A program made the translations under genes and the position numbers. DNA of 64,000 bases, taken from the NCBI GenBank assembly GCA_030424845.1, contig JAUHWC010000002.1, forward strand, positions 124,001-188,000, given 5' to 3'. This stretch comes from Alphaproteobacteria bacterium (lineage in GTDB: Bacteria; Pseudomonadota; Alphaproteobacteria; Sphingomonadales; Sphingomonadaceae). Within the stretch, counting starts at the first letter, position 1. Each line of letters opens with the position of its first letter. The notes under the pieces were generated by a model, which saw nothing but the letters and a program-made list of their open reading frames with translations, had not been told where the DNA came from and did no database searches. Below are positions 53,707 through 62,508 of the stretch, one piece after another.

Positions 53707-54256
53707 GACATGTCCCTGCTGCAAGTGCTTCGCGGCATTCCTACGAGGGCCGACAGTTTCTGTCCATAATCATTATGATACTAATCAATCCGCCTTGCGC
53801 AGCCTTTCCGAACGCATGGCGAAACGGGCGGAACAGCGCGCAATGCCGCGCCCTTCACGGACGTGATCCTGCCGGATCCGCGATCTGTCATGAAACCCTG
53901 CCAGGGGCGATTGGTGCGCGACGCAGTCTGGAGCGTTACAATCTCTAGCGCGAATTCCCTGTTTTTTAGAAATTTGCAGGGATGAACGCGCAGCGAGGTC
54001 TAAATAACCTGTTCGAACCCTTCTCCGTACCGCGGATTTGCGCGAGTTTCGGGGTGAATTCCCTAAGCCTGAGGCAGGGAATATTATTCGGCTATCAAGG
54101 AAATGGATCTCCAGCGAGCTCAATACAAGCAGTATGCATCGACCTCTAACTGGGCCGATTTGGAAACGGTTCTGAGCCGGCCTGACTATTGAATGGCGAT
54201 GGGCCAAGAGCGAGTTTGCGGTATTGGCAGTGAGTATCTAAAGCCATGTTGTCGAA
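53707..54256. other. 550-base non-coding stretch at the island's left border
   Basis: No convincing gene. Base composition drops from the surrounding level here and stays lower to about 58.5 kb. The one minus-strand open frame inside (53785-54207) has no ribosome site, no family resemblance and unlike codon use. The stretch probably holds the promoter for the DUF2256-photolyase pair and old junction sequence. Confidence 0.6.
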
Positions 54257-54403
54257 ATGAAAAAGCAACACCTTCCCTCCAAGACCTGTTTGGCTTGCAA
54301 GCGACCATTCACGTGGCGCAAAAAATGGGAGCGTGATTGGGAAAACGTTCGCTACTGCTGTGAACGTTGCCGTCGAAACCGACAAAAGTCAGGGGACGGA
54401 TGA
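54257..54403 (+). CDS. DUF2256 zinc-finger-like small protein
   Basis: 48 residues. Four-plus cysteines are arranged C-x2-C ... CC-x2-C (TCLACKRPF and [10 protein letters not shown]), with a tryptophan-rich middle ([10 protein letters not shown]). This is the DUF2256 pattern, often found next to cryptochrome/photolyase genes. The next gene starts inside its stop codon. It probably binds zinc; function unknown. Lower GC than the flanking chromosome. Confidence 0.85.
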   Translation: MKKQHLPSKTCLACKRPFTWRKKWERDWENVRYCCERCRRNRQKSGDG

Positions 54404-55623
54404 TGGACTGGAAACCATCTCGGCAGGCGGCTCTGGACCAACTTTTTACGTTCATCCCGAAAGCTGGAAAAACTTACGCGGCTGAGCGGAATTTTGACCT
54501 TGGAGAGGGCCTTCATGAAGGTGTCTCACAGCTATCACCTTGGATCAGAAACCGCATGCTTCTGGAAGAGGAAGTGCTTGCGCAGACGCTTTCAAAGCAT
54601 TCCTTTGCATCCGCAGAAAAATTCATTTCAGAGGTGTTCTGGCGCGGCTATTTCAAAGGTTGGTTGGAACATCGTCCCGAAGTGTGGGCTCGCTATCGAA
54701 CCAATCTAACCGACTACGTAAAACAACTAGAACAAGACACATCTTTGCTCCAGCGCTACGAAACCGCAGTTGAGGGCACAACCGGCATTGCCGCTTTCGA
54801 CTACTGGGTTCGCGAACTTACGCAAACCGGCTATCTCCATAATCATGCTCGCATGTGGTTTGCCAGCATCTGGATCTTTACACTTGAGCTTCCGTGGGAG
54901 CTTGGAGCCGATCTATTTTATAGGCATTTGCTGGATGGAGACGCAGCTTCAAACACATGTTCATGGCGCTGGGTTGGCGGCCTTCACACCAAGGGTAAAA
55001 CCTATGCAGCGCAAGCCTCAAACATCGAAAGATTTACGAACGGTCGGTTCGACGTCACTGGCTTGGCGATCAAAACGTCGCCACTTCAGGAGCCCCCTCT
55101 GCCAGCTCCTTCCGAGCTTAGCTTGGACAAAGGGCGGGGAAACCTTCTTCCTGGTAAAGTCGGCCTCATATTGACGGAAGAGGATTGCAGTCCCGACCGC
55201 CTGCCATTGACGACAGCTCCGTCTGCCATTCTTGCTCTACTGGATCCTTCGCCTCGTTCGGTTCTTGCGAGCAGCAGCAAGGTAGAAGCATTTTCGCGGC
55301 AATGCGTTTCGGAAGCAGCCCAACTTGCAAGCGCAAGGTGGGGGGCAGATTGTCAGAAGAGCAGCGACAGCAATTGGAATGAGGTAATCACGGATTGGGT
55401 CAACCAGCACAATCTCGCTGCTTTGGTAACCGCGCGCATTCCAATAGGGCCAACGCGCAAGCGTTTAACAAGAGCTTGTCGTGAGCTGACCATTCCGCTC
55501 TTAGAGGTGACCCGCCCATATGATGCTCTCGTTTGGCCGCATACTAAAGCTGGGTTCTTTGCACTTCGAAAGAAGCTTCCTTCGATCCTATCGCAGCTAG
55601 ACCTGGGCCAACTCGAAGTTTAG
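54400..55623 (+). CDS. Cryptochrome/photolyase FAD-binding-domain protein lacking the N-terminal antenna domain
   Basis: 407 residues from ATG 54400, overlapping the DUF2256 stop. The photolyase FAD-binding helical domain starts almost at residue 1. [20 protein letters not shown], the [13 protein letters not shown] motif and [15 protein letters not shown] are seen at about residues 135-220. The normal N-terminal alpha/beta antenna domain is absent. Instead about 160 residues of a different, possibly Rossmann-like segment follow ([15 protein letters not shown] through [12 protein letters not shown]). It may repair DNA or sense light. Low GC and isolated, so it was likely acquired with DUF2256. 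Confidence 0.8.
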   Translation: MMDWKPSRQAALDQLFTFIPKAGKTYAAERNFDLGEGLHEGVSQLSPWIRNRMLLEEEVLAQTLSKHSFASAEKFISEVFWRGYFKGWLEHRPEVWARYRTNLTDYVKQLEQDTSLLQRYETAVEGTTGIAAFDYWVRELTQTGYLHNHARMWFASIWIFTLELPWELGADLFYRHLLDGDAASNTCSWRWVGGLHTKGKTYAAQASNIERFTNGRFDVTGLAIKTSPLQEPPLPAPSELSLDKGRGNLLPGKVGLILTEEDCSPDRLPLTTAPSAILALLDPSPRSVLASSSKVEAFSRQCVSEAAQLASARWGADCQKSSDSNWNEVITDWVNQHNLAALVTARIPIGPTRKRLTRACRELTIPLLEVTRPYDALVWPHTKAGFFALRKKLPSILSQLDLGQLEV

Positions 55624-55797
55624 GACGAGGGCCTTCTTCTGAGCAAACTGCTACGCTGTTTGGAACTATACACGGAGAAAACTTGGAGAACCCAAGGCCG
55701 AGCGGAGCAAGAGGCTTGAAGAATTCCACGAGATTGAGGCAATGTCATGTGCATACGGCCTAGTGCTCGCCGGAACCCCGCGATGGCGGGTGAGTAA

Positions 55798-55986
55798 GTC
55801 AAAGAGATCGCAGGCTCTCTCGACAACCCGTCTGTCGTTACGCCGCAAAATGTGATCTACGGCAAGGACGCGGTGAGTTGGGACCATTTTGATCCCGAAC
55901 TGGAGGTGTTTGATCTCTACGCGCCCTTCGATGAGGCGACGCTGGAAAATATGAACATTCCCGCACTAGGCGAAGGTGACGGATAG
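55798..55986 (+). pseudogene. Remnant resembling the C-terminus of a GFA-family protein
   Basis: An open frame without a start codon encodes EIAGSLDNPSVVTPQNVIYG, then KDAVSWDHFDPELEVFD, and ends at TAG 55984-55986. The pattern is like the C-terminal end of glutathione-dependent formaldehyde-activating (GFA/Mss4-like) proteins. The N-terminal zinc-binding part is not found upstream in any frame; 55624-55797 holds nothing recognisable. Treat as a decayed fragment. The family match is from pattern memory only. Confidence 0.45.
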
Positions 55987-56079
55987 GGAGACAGTAGCGA
56001 GACGCTGACTTGCCGGGCTCAACAAGGCCGCGCCTTGTATGCCGGTCAGCGATAAACGCTCATGGAGAGGAAGGATACC

Positions 56080-57444
56080 ATGCAATTGGGTTTACGCACA
56101 TTTGGGGCGATCGGACTAGGTGCGGCTTTTGCACTGGCACAACCGGCGACGGCGCAAGACGCCGCCAGCGTGGTTCTGGCGCAGGCAGTCGACGCGGAAC
56201 TCGAGCAGCGGCAGGAATCTCTGGCCGCACTTTACATGAATTTGCACGCCAACCCGGAAATAGCCTTTCAGGAAGAGCGCACAGCCAGCCTGCTTTCCGA
56301 AAGGATGAGGGCCTTGGGCTTCGAGGTGACCGAAGGTGTCGGCCGGACTGGCATCGTAGCTGTCTATCGCAACGGAGATGGGCCAACCGTTCTCGTAAGA
56401 ACTGACATGGATGCCTTGCCCATGGAGGAAAAGACCGGCCTTCCCTATGCTAGCACCGCGCGGCAGATTGCAGATGGAGAGGAAAGCTATGTCATGCATG
56501 CCTGCGGTCATGATCTGCACATGACATGGTGGATCGGCGCAGCCGAGACGCTCATGGACTTGCGCGATCATTGGAGTGGGACGCTGGTCTTCATCGCCCA
56601 GCCTGCGGAAGAGGTGCTTCGTGGTGCGAGGGCCATGCTGGACGATGGGCTCTTCACACGCTTCCCTCGGCCCGATTACGCTTTCGGCGCCCATGTAAGC
56701 AATGCGCCAGCCGGGCAAGTAACCATCAAGGAAGGTGCCGCAGCATCGGCATCAGACGCATATGAAATCGTCTTCCACGGCCGGGGTGGACACGGCTCAA
56801 TGCCAAGCGCCACCATCGATCCGATCGTGATGGCATCCCACTTCGTAACCAACCTGCAAAGCGTCGTCGCGCGGGAAAAGCCCGAAGGCGAATTTGGCAT
56901 TATTTCCGTTGGCAGTTTCCAATCAGGAACTGTGGCCAATATCATCCCGGATCATGCAACTTTGAAGTTGACGCTACGTTCCTTCAGAACTCACGTTCGC
57001 GAACTTCTCAATGATGGCGTGATCCGCACCGCGCGCGGGAGTGCTGCAATGGCCGGCGCACCCGAGCCCGAGATTATCCACCTCAATGGAGCAGAGGTGC
57101 TAATCAACGACAGCGCGCTCGCGCGGGCAACCAATGCCTATCTGGCGCCAGCTTTGGGAGACGCGCTGTCCTTCGTTCCAGCGCATTTGCCGGGCCTCCC
57201 GCCCAGCGAGGACTTTTCCGAATATGTGGCGGATGGCGTACCAGGCCTGTTCTTTCAGATCGGCGGCTATTCGCCCGACGTCATTGCGGAGTATCGCGCG
57301 CGGGATGAAGCGCTCCCCGCGAACCACTCCCCCTTTTTTGCACCCGACCCCGATCTGGCCATCGCTCCAGGCGCAAGGACATTGGCTTTGTCCGTCTTGG
57401 GAGTCCTGGCCAATGGGTCTGATCAGAAGCCATCTTCCCGTTGA
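56080..57444 (+). CDS. Exported M20-family amidohydrolase/peptidase
   Basis: 454 residues from ATG 56080, which follows GAGAGGAAGGA (an ATG at 56062 lies upstream of that site). A Sec signal (cleavage near AQPATAQ) precedes the M20 fold. Metal-site segments are VRTDMDALPMEEKTG, VMHACGHDLHM and IAQPAEE, and GRGGHGSMP marks the lid/dimerisation domain. These resemble aminoacylase or hippurate-hydrolase types, which cut N-acyl amino acids. The export is notable, since many homologues are cytoplasmic. It lies on the lower-GC island. Confidence 0.88.
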   Translation: MQLGLRTFGAIGLGAAFALAQPATAQDAASVVLAQAVDAELEQRQESLAALYMNLHANPEIAFQEERTASLLSERMRALGFEVTEGVGRTGIVAVYRNGDGPTVLVRTDMDALPMEEKTGLPYASTARQIADGEESYVMHACGHDLHMTWWIGAAETLMDLRDHWSGTLVFIAQPAEEVLRGARAMLDDGLFTRFPRPDYAFGAHVSNAPAGQVTIKEGAAASASDAYEIVFHGRGGHGSMPSATIDPIVMASHFVTNLQSVVAREKPEGEFGIISVGSFQSGTVANIIPDHATLKLTLRSFRTHVRELLNDGVIRTARGSAAMAGAPEPEIIHLNGAEVLINDSALARATNAYLAPALGDALSFVPAHLPGLPPSEDFSEYVADGVPGLFFQIGGYSPDVIAEYRARDEALPANHSPFFAPDPDLAIAPGARTLALSVLGVLANGSDQKPSSR

Positions 57445-57563
57445 TATTTGATCCATTGCCTATTTCATGAGGTTACCGATACGCCATCGCCATTACCTGT
57501 TCACTTTTGTCATGACGGCATCGGCAACGCTGGGTTTTGCGACCATGCGCAGATACATGCTGA

Positions 57564-58112
57564 TGGGCCGATGTCACTGCCGCTCGCATTAGAAGCGGCA
57601 GCCTCCACGAGCGTGCAGAGTTACTCGGCCAAGTGGTTAAACGCATCGATCTGCACGAAGGCTGCATTGAGATCATGCTCGATGGTCAGGCCGTGGCGGA
57701 CCAGCTTGAGATATGCGGCGCCCCTCAAAACACTGAACTGCTCGAAATCATGGTCCCAGCAGTTCGCATTCGACGTGGCCAGCAGTTGCGACTGATCATT
57801 CCAGGCAAGGATCAGGACGATGCCGTGCCACCAAAACGAAACCAAAAGCTGATCAAGCTAGTTGCTGACGCCTTCAAGGCGCGTGACCTGGTGGTGGAGA
57901 GCCCTGAGAAGTCGCTAAACAAGATCGCCAGCGAGCAAGGCAGATGCCGAACCCGGCTAGGAAAGCTGGTGCGCATCTCCTGCCTCGCGCCAGATATCGT
58001 CACCGCAATAGTCGCAGGCCAGCAACCAGAGGACCTTACTGCGAATCGCCTCGCCCACATTGACCTGCCCCCTGCCTGGCCCGAGCAACGCGAAATGCTC
58101 GGGTTCAGCTAA
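57564..58112 (+). pseudogene. C-terminal remnant of a large serine recombinase
   Basis: An open frame without a proper start encodes ADVTAARIRSGSLHERAELL, VVKRIDLHEGCIEIMLDG and then GKLVRISCLAPDIVTAIVAG, ending WPEQREMLGFS. This is the characteristic C-terminal end of alphaproteobacterial resolvase/invertase-family recombinases. The catalytic serine domain and zinc ribbon are missing upstream, where the frame is closed by TGA at 57561. It marks a former integrative element next to tRNA-Leu. Confidence 0.8.
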
Positions 58113-58302
58113 ACGCAAAATCCAACTGCAGTCAGAATATTCGCGCCTGAGACGCTCGGCGTTTCTTTGTGATTTTGGGAAGCGAGCACGTCAGTCTCTG
58201 ACTGCAGCTTACAAACACCATCGCTGCAAAGCCCGCAGAACTCCGCGATTATAGGCGCTCAGCCGGAGCAAAAGCCTCGTTCTTTGAATTCCAAGGACTG
58301 GA

Positions 58303-58328
58303 TGGTGCTTCCGAGAAGATTCGAACTT
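58303..58328 (-). repeat. tRNA-Leu 3'-end-like fragment (candidate attachment-site remnant)
   Basis: These 26 bases match the 3' end of the tRNA-Leu gene (58509-58534: CCA, acceptor and T-arm) at 22 positions, in the same orientation, 206 bases away. Both contain TGGTGC and CGAGAAGA. It is probably an old integration-site copy. The rest of 58113-58508 has no gene. Confidence 0.55.
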
Positions 58329-58508
58329 TATGACAATTCAGGCCCCATTCTTGTCATTCCATGATCGAAACTGATCACGAATCGACAAGCTTGCGCAATG
58401 GCGTGAATCAACACCCAACGCAGAACCTTTCCGAGTGATCTCGACCGGCCTCGGGAATGCTCAACTTTTTTGAAAAAACCGTTCTTTTACAAGAACTTAA
58501 GGACTTTT

Positions 58509-58595
58509 TGGTGCGGTCGAGAAGACTCGAACTTCCACGGCCTTTCGGCCACAACGACCTCAACGTTGCGCGTCTACCAGTTCCGCCACGACCGC
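58509..58595 (-). tRNA. tRNA-Leu (anticodon GAG)
   Basis: On the minus strand the acceptor stem GCGGTCG pairs with CGACCGC, followed by A and an encoded CCA. The D arm has GAACTGGTAGA. The anticodon stem-loop is CAACG-TTGAGGT-CGTTG, giving anticodon GAG for CUC codons. A long variable arm (GGCC-GAAA-GGCC) marks a class II tRNA, and the T arm has TTCGAGT. The 3' end points to the decayed island, the usual layout for element insertion. Confidence 0.95.
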
Positions 58596-58727
58596 ACATC
58601 GCAAGGGGCGGAATTTGCAGCCGCCCGGCAGGTAGGAGCGCGCCCTTAGCAAAGGCCCCCTGCCCCTGCAAGCGGACTTATCGACTCATTTGCATGGTTT
58701 CTCCCGGCGGCGAGAGGGGCTGCGCGG

Positions 58728-59456
58728 CTACTGCGCCTTCCAGCCGATTTCGGCGATCCGTGCCGAGCGCGGCACATCCAGCACTGCCCGCGTCACATCC
58801 AGGCTCTCGCCCGGTGCCAGGGTGGACTGTTCGGGGATGATCTCCAGCTCGAACACCTTGCGTTCGCGGGCATCGCGCAGGACCACCAGGATCGGCGGGA
58901 CATCGCGCGCCTGGCTGCCGACATTGGTGATGGTGCCGTTGACCGCGAAATATTCCTGCCCTCCCGGCATCTCGCGCTTTTCCTGCTGGTCGATCGGGAA
59001 ATCGAGCTGCAGGTCCGGTTCCCCCACGTCAAAATCGAGACGGGTGCCGGGCACCCAGTCAGGCAGGCCCCAATACCTGACGGCAAAGAGGATGGCGGCA
59101 GCCACGACGAAGAAGATGCCAGCCGTCCAGGTCCAGATCTTCGTCCAGTTGCTACGCGGGCGGAACGGCGGTTCGGCATCGAAGGGCGAATGATCCGCGA
59201 GCGGCGGCTCCTCTATCGGCGGCGCGGCCACTGGCGGCGGAGGAAGAGGTGGTGGCGGTGGCGGCACCACGCTTTCGGGCGGCGGGGCAGGCACGCCCTC
59301 ATCCGGCTCGGCGACCGGCGCCGGAACGTCCAGCTCAGGCCCTTCCTGGAACCAACTGTGCTTGCACTTAGCGCAGCGCACGGTTCGCCCATCCACGCCA
59401 ACGGCGGCATCGGGCACGACATAGCGCGTCGAGCAGGCGGGACAATGGATGATCAT
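58728..59456 (-). CDS. Zinc-ribbon (MJ0042-type) membrane protein with DUF3426-like domain
   Basis: 242 residues from ATG 59454-59456. An N-terminal zinc finger (IIHCPACSTRY ... RCAKCKHSWF) is followed by a long proline/glutamate-rich linker (about residues 45-95), one membrane helix (about 107-128) and a C-terminal beta-rich domain like DUF3426 (FAVNGTITNVGSQARDVPPI). Common next to ftsEX in sphingomonads, with unknown function; it is divergent from ftsE here. Confidence 0.85.
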   Translation of the reverse strand: MIIHCPACSTRYVVPDAAVGVDGRTVRCAKCKHSWFQEGPELDVPAPVAEPDEGVPAPPPESVVPPPPPPLPPPPVAAPPIEEPPLADHSPFDAEPPFRPRSNWTKIWTWTAGIFFVVAAAILFAVRYWGLPDWVPGTRLDFDVGEPDLQLDFPIDQQEKREMPGGQEYFAVNGTITNVGSQARDVPPILVVLRDARERKVFELEIIPEQSTLAPGESLDVTRAVLDVPRSARIAEIGWKAQ

Positions 59457-59641
59457 GCTGGACGGGAAGCATAGTGGTGCTGGAGAAATGCAACAAGCTG
59501 TGGAGCAAGTTTGTTGCGGCGGTCCATGGCTTTTTTCCACATCGAACACCAGCTATAGCCTGCCGCGATGATGAAGCAGCATCGCCTCCAGCCCGCAAAC
59601 GGGTGTCATGACGTCACTTCGGGCGCAAGGCGGCCCGCGGC

Positions 59642-60367
59642 ATGAGCGGAGCGGAAGGCGGCATCGTGCAGTTCGACAATGTCGGCCTGCGCTATGGCAC
59701 GAACAGGGAAGTGCTTAGCGATGTCAGCTTCTCGCTGTTCCCGGGGCGCTTCTACTTCCTCACCGGCGCCAGCGGTGCCGGCAAGACCAGCCTGTTGCGC
59801 CTGCTTTACCTGGCACAGCGCCCATCACGCGGGGGCATCCGCATGTTCAGGCAGGACGTGATCACCCTGCCCCGCGGCCGACTGCCGCAGTTCCGCCGCC
59901 GCATCGGCACCGTGTTCCAGGATTTCCGCCTCGTTCCGCACCTGTCCGCCTTCGACAATGTCGCCCTGCCCTTGCGCATTTCCGGCATGGGCGAGGAAGC
60001 GCTGCGGAAACCGGTGGAGGACATGCTGCGCTGGGTGGGACTGGACGAGCGCGCCCATGCCCGGCCCGAAACAATGTCGGGCGGGGAACAGCAGCGCTGC
60101 GCCATCGCCCGCGCCGTGATCGCCCGTCCCGAAGTGCTGGTGGCTGACGAACCGACCGGCAACGTCGACCCGGAAATGGCGCTGAAATTGCTGCGGCTGT
60201 TTGAATCCTTGAACCGCCTCGGCACCACGGTGGTGGTGGCAACCCATGACGTGCACCTTTTGCGCAAGGTCCCGGATTCGCTGATCCTGCGGCTCGACAA
60301 GGGGCGCCTGTCCGATCCCACCGGTGCGCTGCGCTATCCCCCCAAACGGGAGGCGAACCCGGCATGA
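59642..60367 (+). CDS. ftsE: Cell division ATP-binding protein FtsE
   Basis: ABC ATPase that with FtsX controls periplasmic cell-wall hydrolases at the division site; 241 residues. Walker A GASGAGKTS, signature MSGGEQQRCAIARA, Walker B VLVADEPT and the switch histidine in VVVATHDVHLL are all present. Its stop overlaps ftsX by four bases. Confidence 0.95.
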   Translation: MSGAEGGIVQFDNVGLRYGTNREVLSDVSFSLFPGRFYFLTGASGAGKTSLLRLLYLAQRPSRGGIRMFRQDVITLPRGRLPQFRRRIGTVFQDFRLVPHLSAFDNVALPLRISGMGEEALRKPVEDMLRWVGLDERAHARPETMSGGEQQRCAIARAVIARPEVLVADEPTGNVDPEMALKLLRLFESLNRLGTTVVVATHDVHLLRKVPDSLILRLDKGRLSDPTGALRYPPKREANPA

Positions 60368-61281
60368 CCAGGCCGTCCTTCTTCCTGAAATCGCGGCGGC
60401 TGGGTGGCGAGAATTCGCGCATCCTGCCGCAAGGCCGCCTGTCCGGGCCGATCTCCTGGGTGATCGCCATCATGATCGCGCTAACGGTGATTGCCGTTGC
60501 CGCGGGCCTCGCCTTGTCCAACCTGGCGCGCAACGCACAGGCCGAGATCGAGGGCGGCGTGACCGTTCAGGTGGTGGAAGCCGACACCGCCGAACGCAAC
60601 CGCCAGGCGGAAATCGCGATCGCCCTGCTCAACAATCGCGAGGAAGTGGCTCAGCTTCGCCGCGTGCCCGACAGCGAGCTTGCCGTGCTGCTGGAGCCCT
60701 GGCTGGGCGATACCCTCCTGGGTGAGGAAGCCATCCCCACCCCCGCCCTGATCGACCTGCGGCTGCGCGGCGCGGTAACGGGGGAACGGCTGGTCGCCTT
60801 GCGTGATGCGCTGGCACAAGCCGCACCTGCGGCAAGGGTCGATGCGCAGGCCAGCTGGCTTGGTCCGGTGTTCGATACGATTGCCACGCTGCAATATGTC
60901 GCCATCGCCCTGGTGGCACTGCTGGCGGCGACCAGCATCGGCGCGGTATGGCTCTCTGCGCGCAGCGCGCTGGATTCCAACCGTGACACGCTCGAGCTTG
61001 TCCATCACCTGGGCGGCACCGACGGGCAGATCGCCAGCATCTTCCAGCGGGCAATTGCCTGGGATGCGCTGGCCGGCGGGATAGCCGGGTTGCTGCTGGG
61101 CCTTGCCGCCCTCATGCTGCTGGGCAATCAGTTCGCCGGGCTGGGATCAGGCCTTGTCGCCGGCGGCGGGCTCGGCCCGCTTGACTGGGCGATCATCGGC
61201 GCCGTGCCGCTGGCCGGCGTGGTGCTGGCGCTGGTGACCGCGCGGCTGACCGTTCTCGCCGCGCTGAGGCGCATATTGTGA
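60364..61281 (+). CDS. ftsX: Cell division protein FtsX
   Basis: Inner-membrane partner of FtsE, 305 residues, four helices: one near residue 40 and three in the C-terminal half (about 175-200, 230-260 and 275-300), with a periplasmic domain between the first and second. The C-terminal FtsX/MacB-type domain has LELVHHLGGTDGQIASIFQR. Coupled by overlaps to ftsE and to the YdcF-like gene. Confidence 0.93.
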   Translation: MTRPSFFLKSRRLGGENSRILPQGRLSGPISWVIAIMIALTVIAVAAGLALSNLARNAQAEIEGGVTVQVVEADTAERNRQAEIAIALLNNREEVAQLRRVPDSELAVLLEPWLGDTLLGEEAIPTPALIDLRLRGAVTGERLVALRDALAQAAPAARVDAQASWLGPVFDTIATLQYVAIALVALLAATSIGAVWLSARSALDSNRDTLELVHHLGGTDGQIASIFQRAIAWDALAGGIAGLLLGLAALMLLGNQFAGLGSGLVAGGGLGPLDWAIIGAVPLAGVVLALVTARLTVLAALRRIL

Positions 61282-61802
61282 TCCGCCGCGTCATTTCCGC
61301 CCTGCTGGTGTTCTGGGCGCTCGGCTTCCTGTGGTTTGCCATGGCACTGCCACAGCCTGCCGGCGCAGAGCAGACCGATGCCATCGTGGTCCCTACCGGT
61401 GCCGGCGGCAGGATCGGCCGCGGCGTGGAATTGCTGCGCGCGGGCGCCGCCGGCAAGATGCTGGTCACTGGCGTGGACAGCGATGTCCGCCCGGCGGAGT
61501 TCGCCGCCGAATTCGGGGTCGAACAAGAGCTGATGGATTGCTGCATCACGCTGGGCTTTTCAGCGCTCGACACGCGCGGAAATGCGCGCGAGACGGCAGA
61601 ATGGGTGACGCAAAACGAGGTTGCTTCGCTGCGCCTGGTGACATCGGACTGGCACATGCGGCGCACTGCCGTGGAACTTTCGGACCGCTTGCCCGGCGAT
61701 GTCGAGGTGCTGCACGATGCGGTGCATACCGAACCCAGCCTGGCCACGCTATTCACCGAATATCACAAGCTGATCGCCGCCTGGCTGATCGCGCTGGGAT
61801 AG
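61278..61802 (+). CDS. YdcF/ElyC-like DUF218 membrane protein
   Basis: 174 residues. An N-terminal membrane helix (about residues 3-25) precedes a periplasmic DUF218 domain with TDAIVVPTGAGGRIGRGVEL, TRGNARETAEW and LVTSDWHMRRTAVEL. Members act in envelope polysaccharide or peptidoglycan precursor handling, without a firm reaction. The start overlaps the ftsX stop, so it is in the ftsEX operon. Confidence 0.88.
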   Translation: MIRRVISALLVFWALGFLWFAMALPQPAGAEQTDAIVVPTGAGGRIGRGVELLRAGAAGKMLVTGVDSDVRPAEFAAEFGVEQELMDCCITLGFSALDTRGNARETAEWVTQNEVASLRLVTSDWHMRRTAVELSDRLPGDVEVLHDAVHTEPSLATLFTEYHKLIAAWLIALG

Positions 61803-61818
61803 GAGGGAGCGAGGCATC

Positions 61819-62508
61819 ATGCATGTGATCCGCAGCCTCATCTTCTACATCTTCTTCTACGGCGGTTCGGTATTCCTGGTTCTTGCCGCAGTGGCCTCGC
61901 TCAGCCTGTTCCCTTCGCGCTTGCGCGGGATCTGCGACGCATGGTCCGCCTTCCATTTCTGGTGCGTCACCCGCCTTGTCGGCATGAAGGTGGAGATAAC
62001 CGGCGACCAGCCCGAAGGGGCCGCCTTCTACGCCATCAAGCACGAGGCCGCCTTCGAGGCGATCGATATCCCCAACCGCTTCACCTATCCCGCGGGCTTT
62101 GCGAAGAAGGAACTGTTCGACATTCCCGGCTGGGGAAGGGCCGCGCGCACCTATGGCGCGATCCCCGTGCATCGCAAAGAAGGAGCAAAGGCGCTGCGCA
62201 ACATGCTCAAGGAGGCTCGGCCCTATATCAACCAGGACCGCCCGATCATCATCTTCCCCGAAGGCACGCGGGTGAAGCATGGCGAACGGGCCAAGCTGCA
62301 AGCGGGCTTTGCCGCGCTGTACAAGCTGCTGGGCCTGCCGGTGATTCCCGTCGCGGTGGATAGCGGCAGGAGCTATGCGAAGCTGTGGAAGCGGCCGGAA
62401 ACGATCCGCGTGCATTTCGGCGAACCGATCCCGCCCGGCCTGCCGCGCGCAGAGGTGGAGGCACGCACCCATGCGGCAATCAACGCGCTGAACTCACCGC
62501 CTGCCTAG
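61819..62508 (+). CDS. plsC: 1-acyl-sn-glycerol-3-phosphate acyltransferase
   Basis: Makes phosphatidic acid from lysophosphatidic acid at the inner membrane; 229 residues. One N-terminal helix is followed by the acyltransferase domain: the H-x4-D-type motif appears as IKHEAAFEAID (Glu in place of Asp), and FPEGTRVKHGE is the substrate-binding motif. The Glu variation is seen in some alphaproteobacterial homologues. It lies 16 bases after the YdcF-like gene and converges with a four-base overlap on the Nmad3-like gene. Confidence 0.9.
   Translation: MHVIRSLIFYIFFYGGSVFLVLAAVASLSLFPSRLRGICDAWSAFHFWCVTRLVGMKVEITGDQPEGAAFYAIKHEAAFEAIDIPNRFTYPAGFAKKELFDIPGWGRAARTYGAIPVHRKEGAKALRNMLKEARPYINQDRPIIIFPEGTRVKHGERAKLQAGFAALYKLLGLPVIPVAVDSGRSYAKLWKRPETIRVHFGEPIPPGLPRAEVEARTHAAINALNSPPA

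Noticed and set aside
54015-54045. Possible tRNA 3'-end-like sequence (TTCGAACCCTTCTCC) as a second attachment site
   Set aside because: Only a short T-loop-like match, with no CCA or paired acceptor sequence and no clear identity to the tRNA-Leu end.
53785-54207. 140-residue minus-strand open frame in the island's left border
   Set aside because: No ribosome site, no recognisable motif, and composition typical of chance translation.
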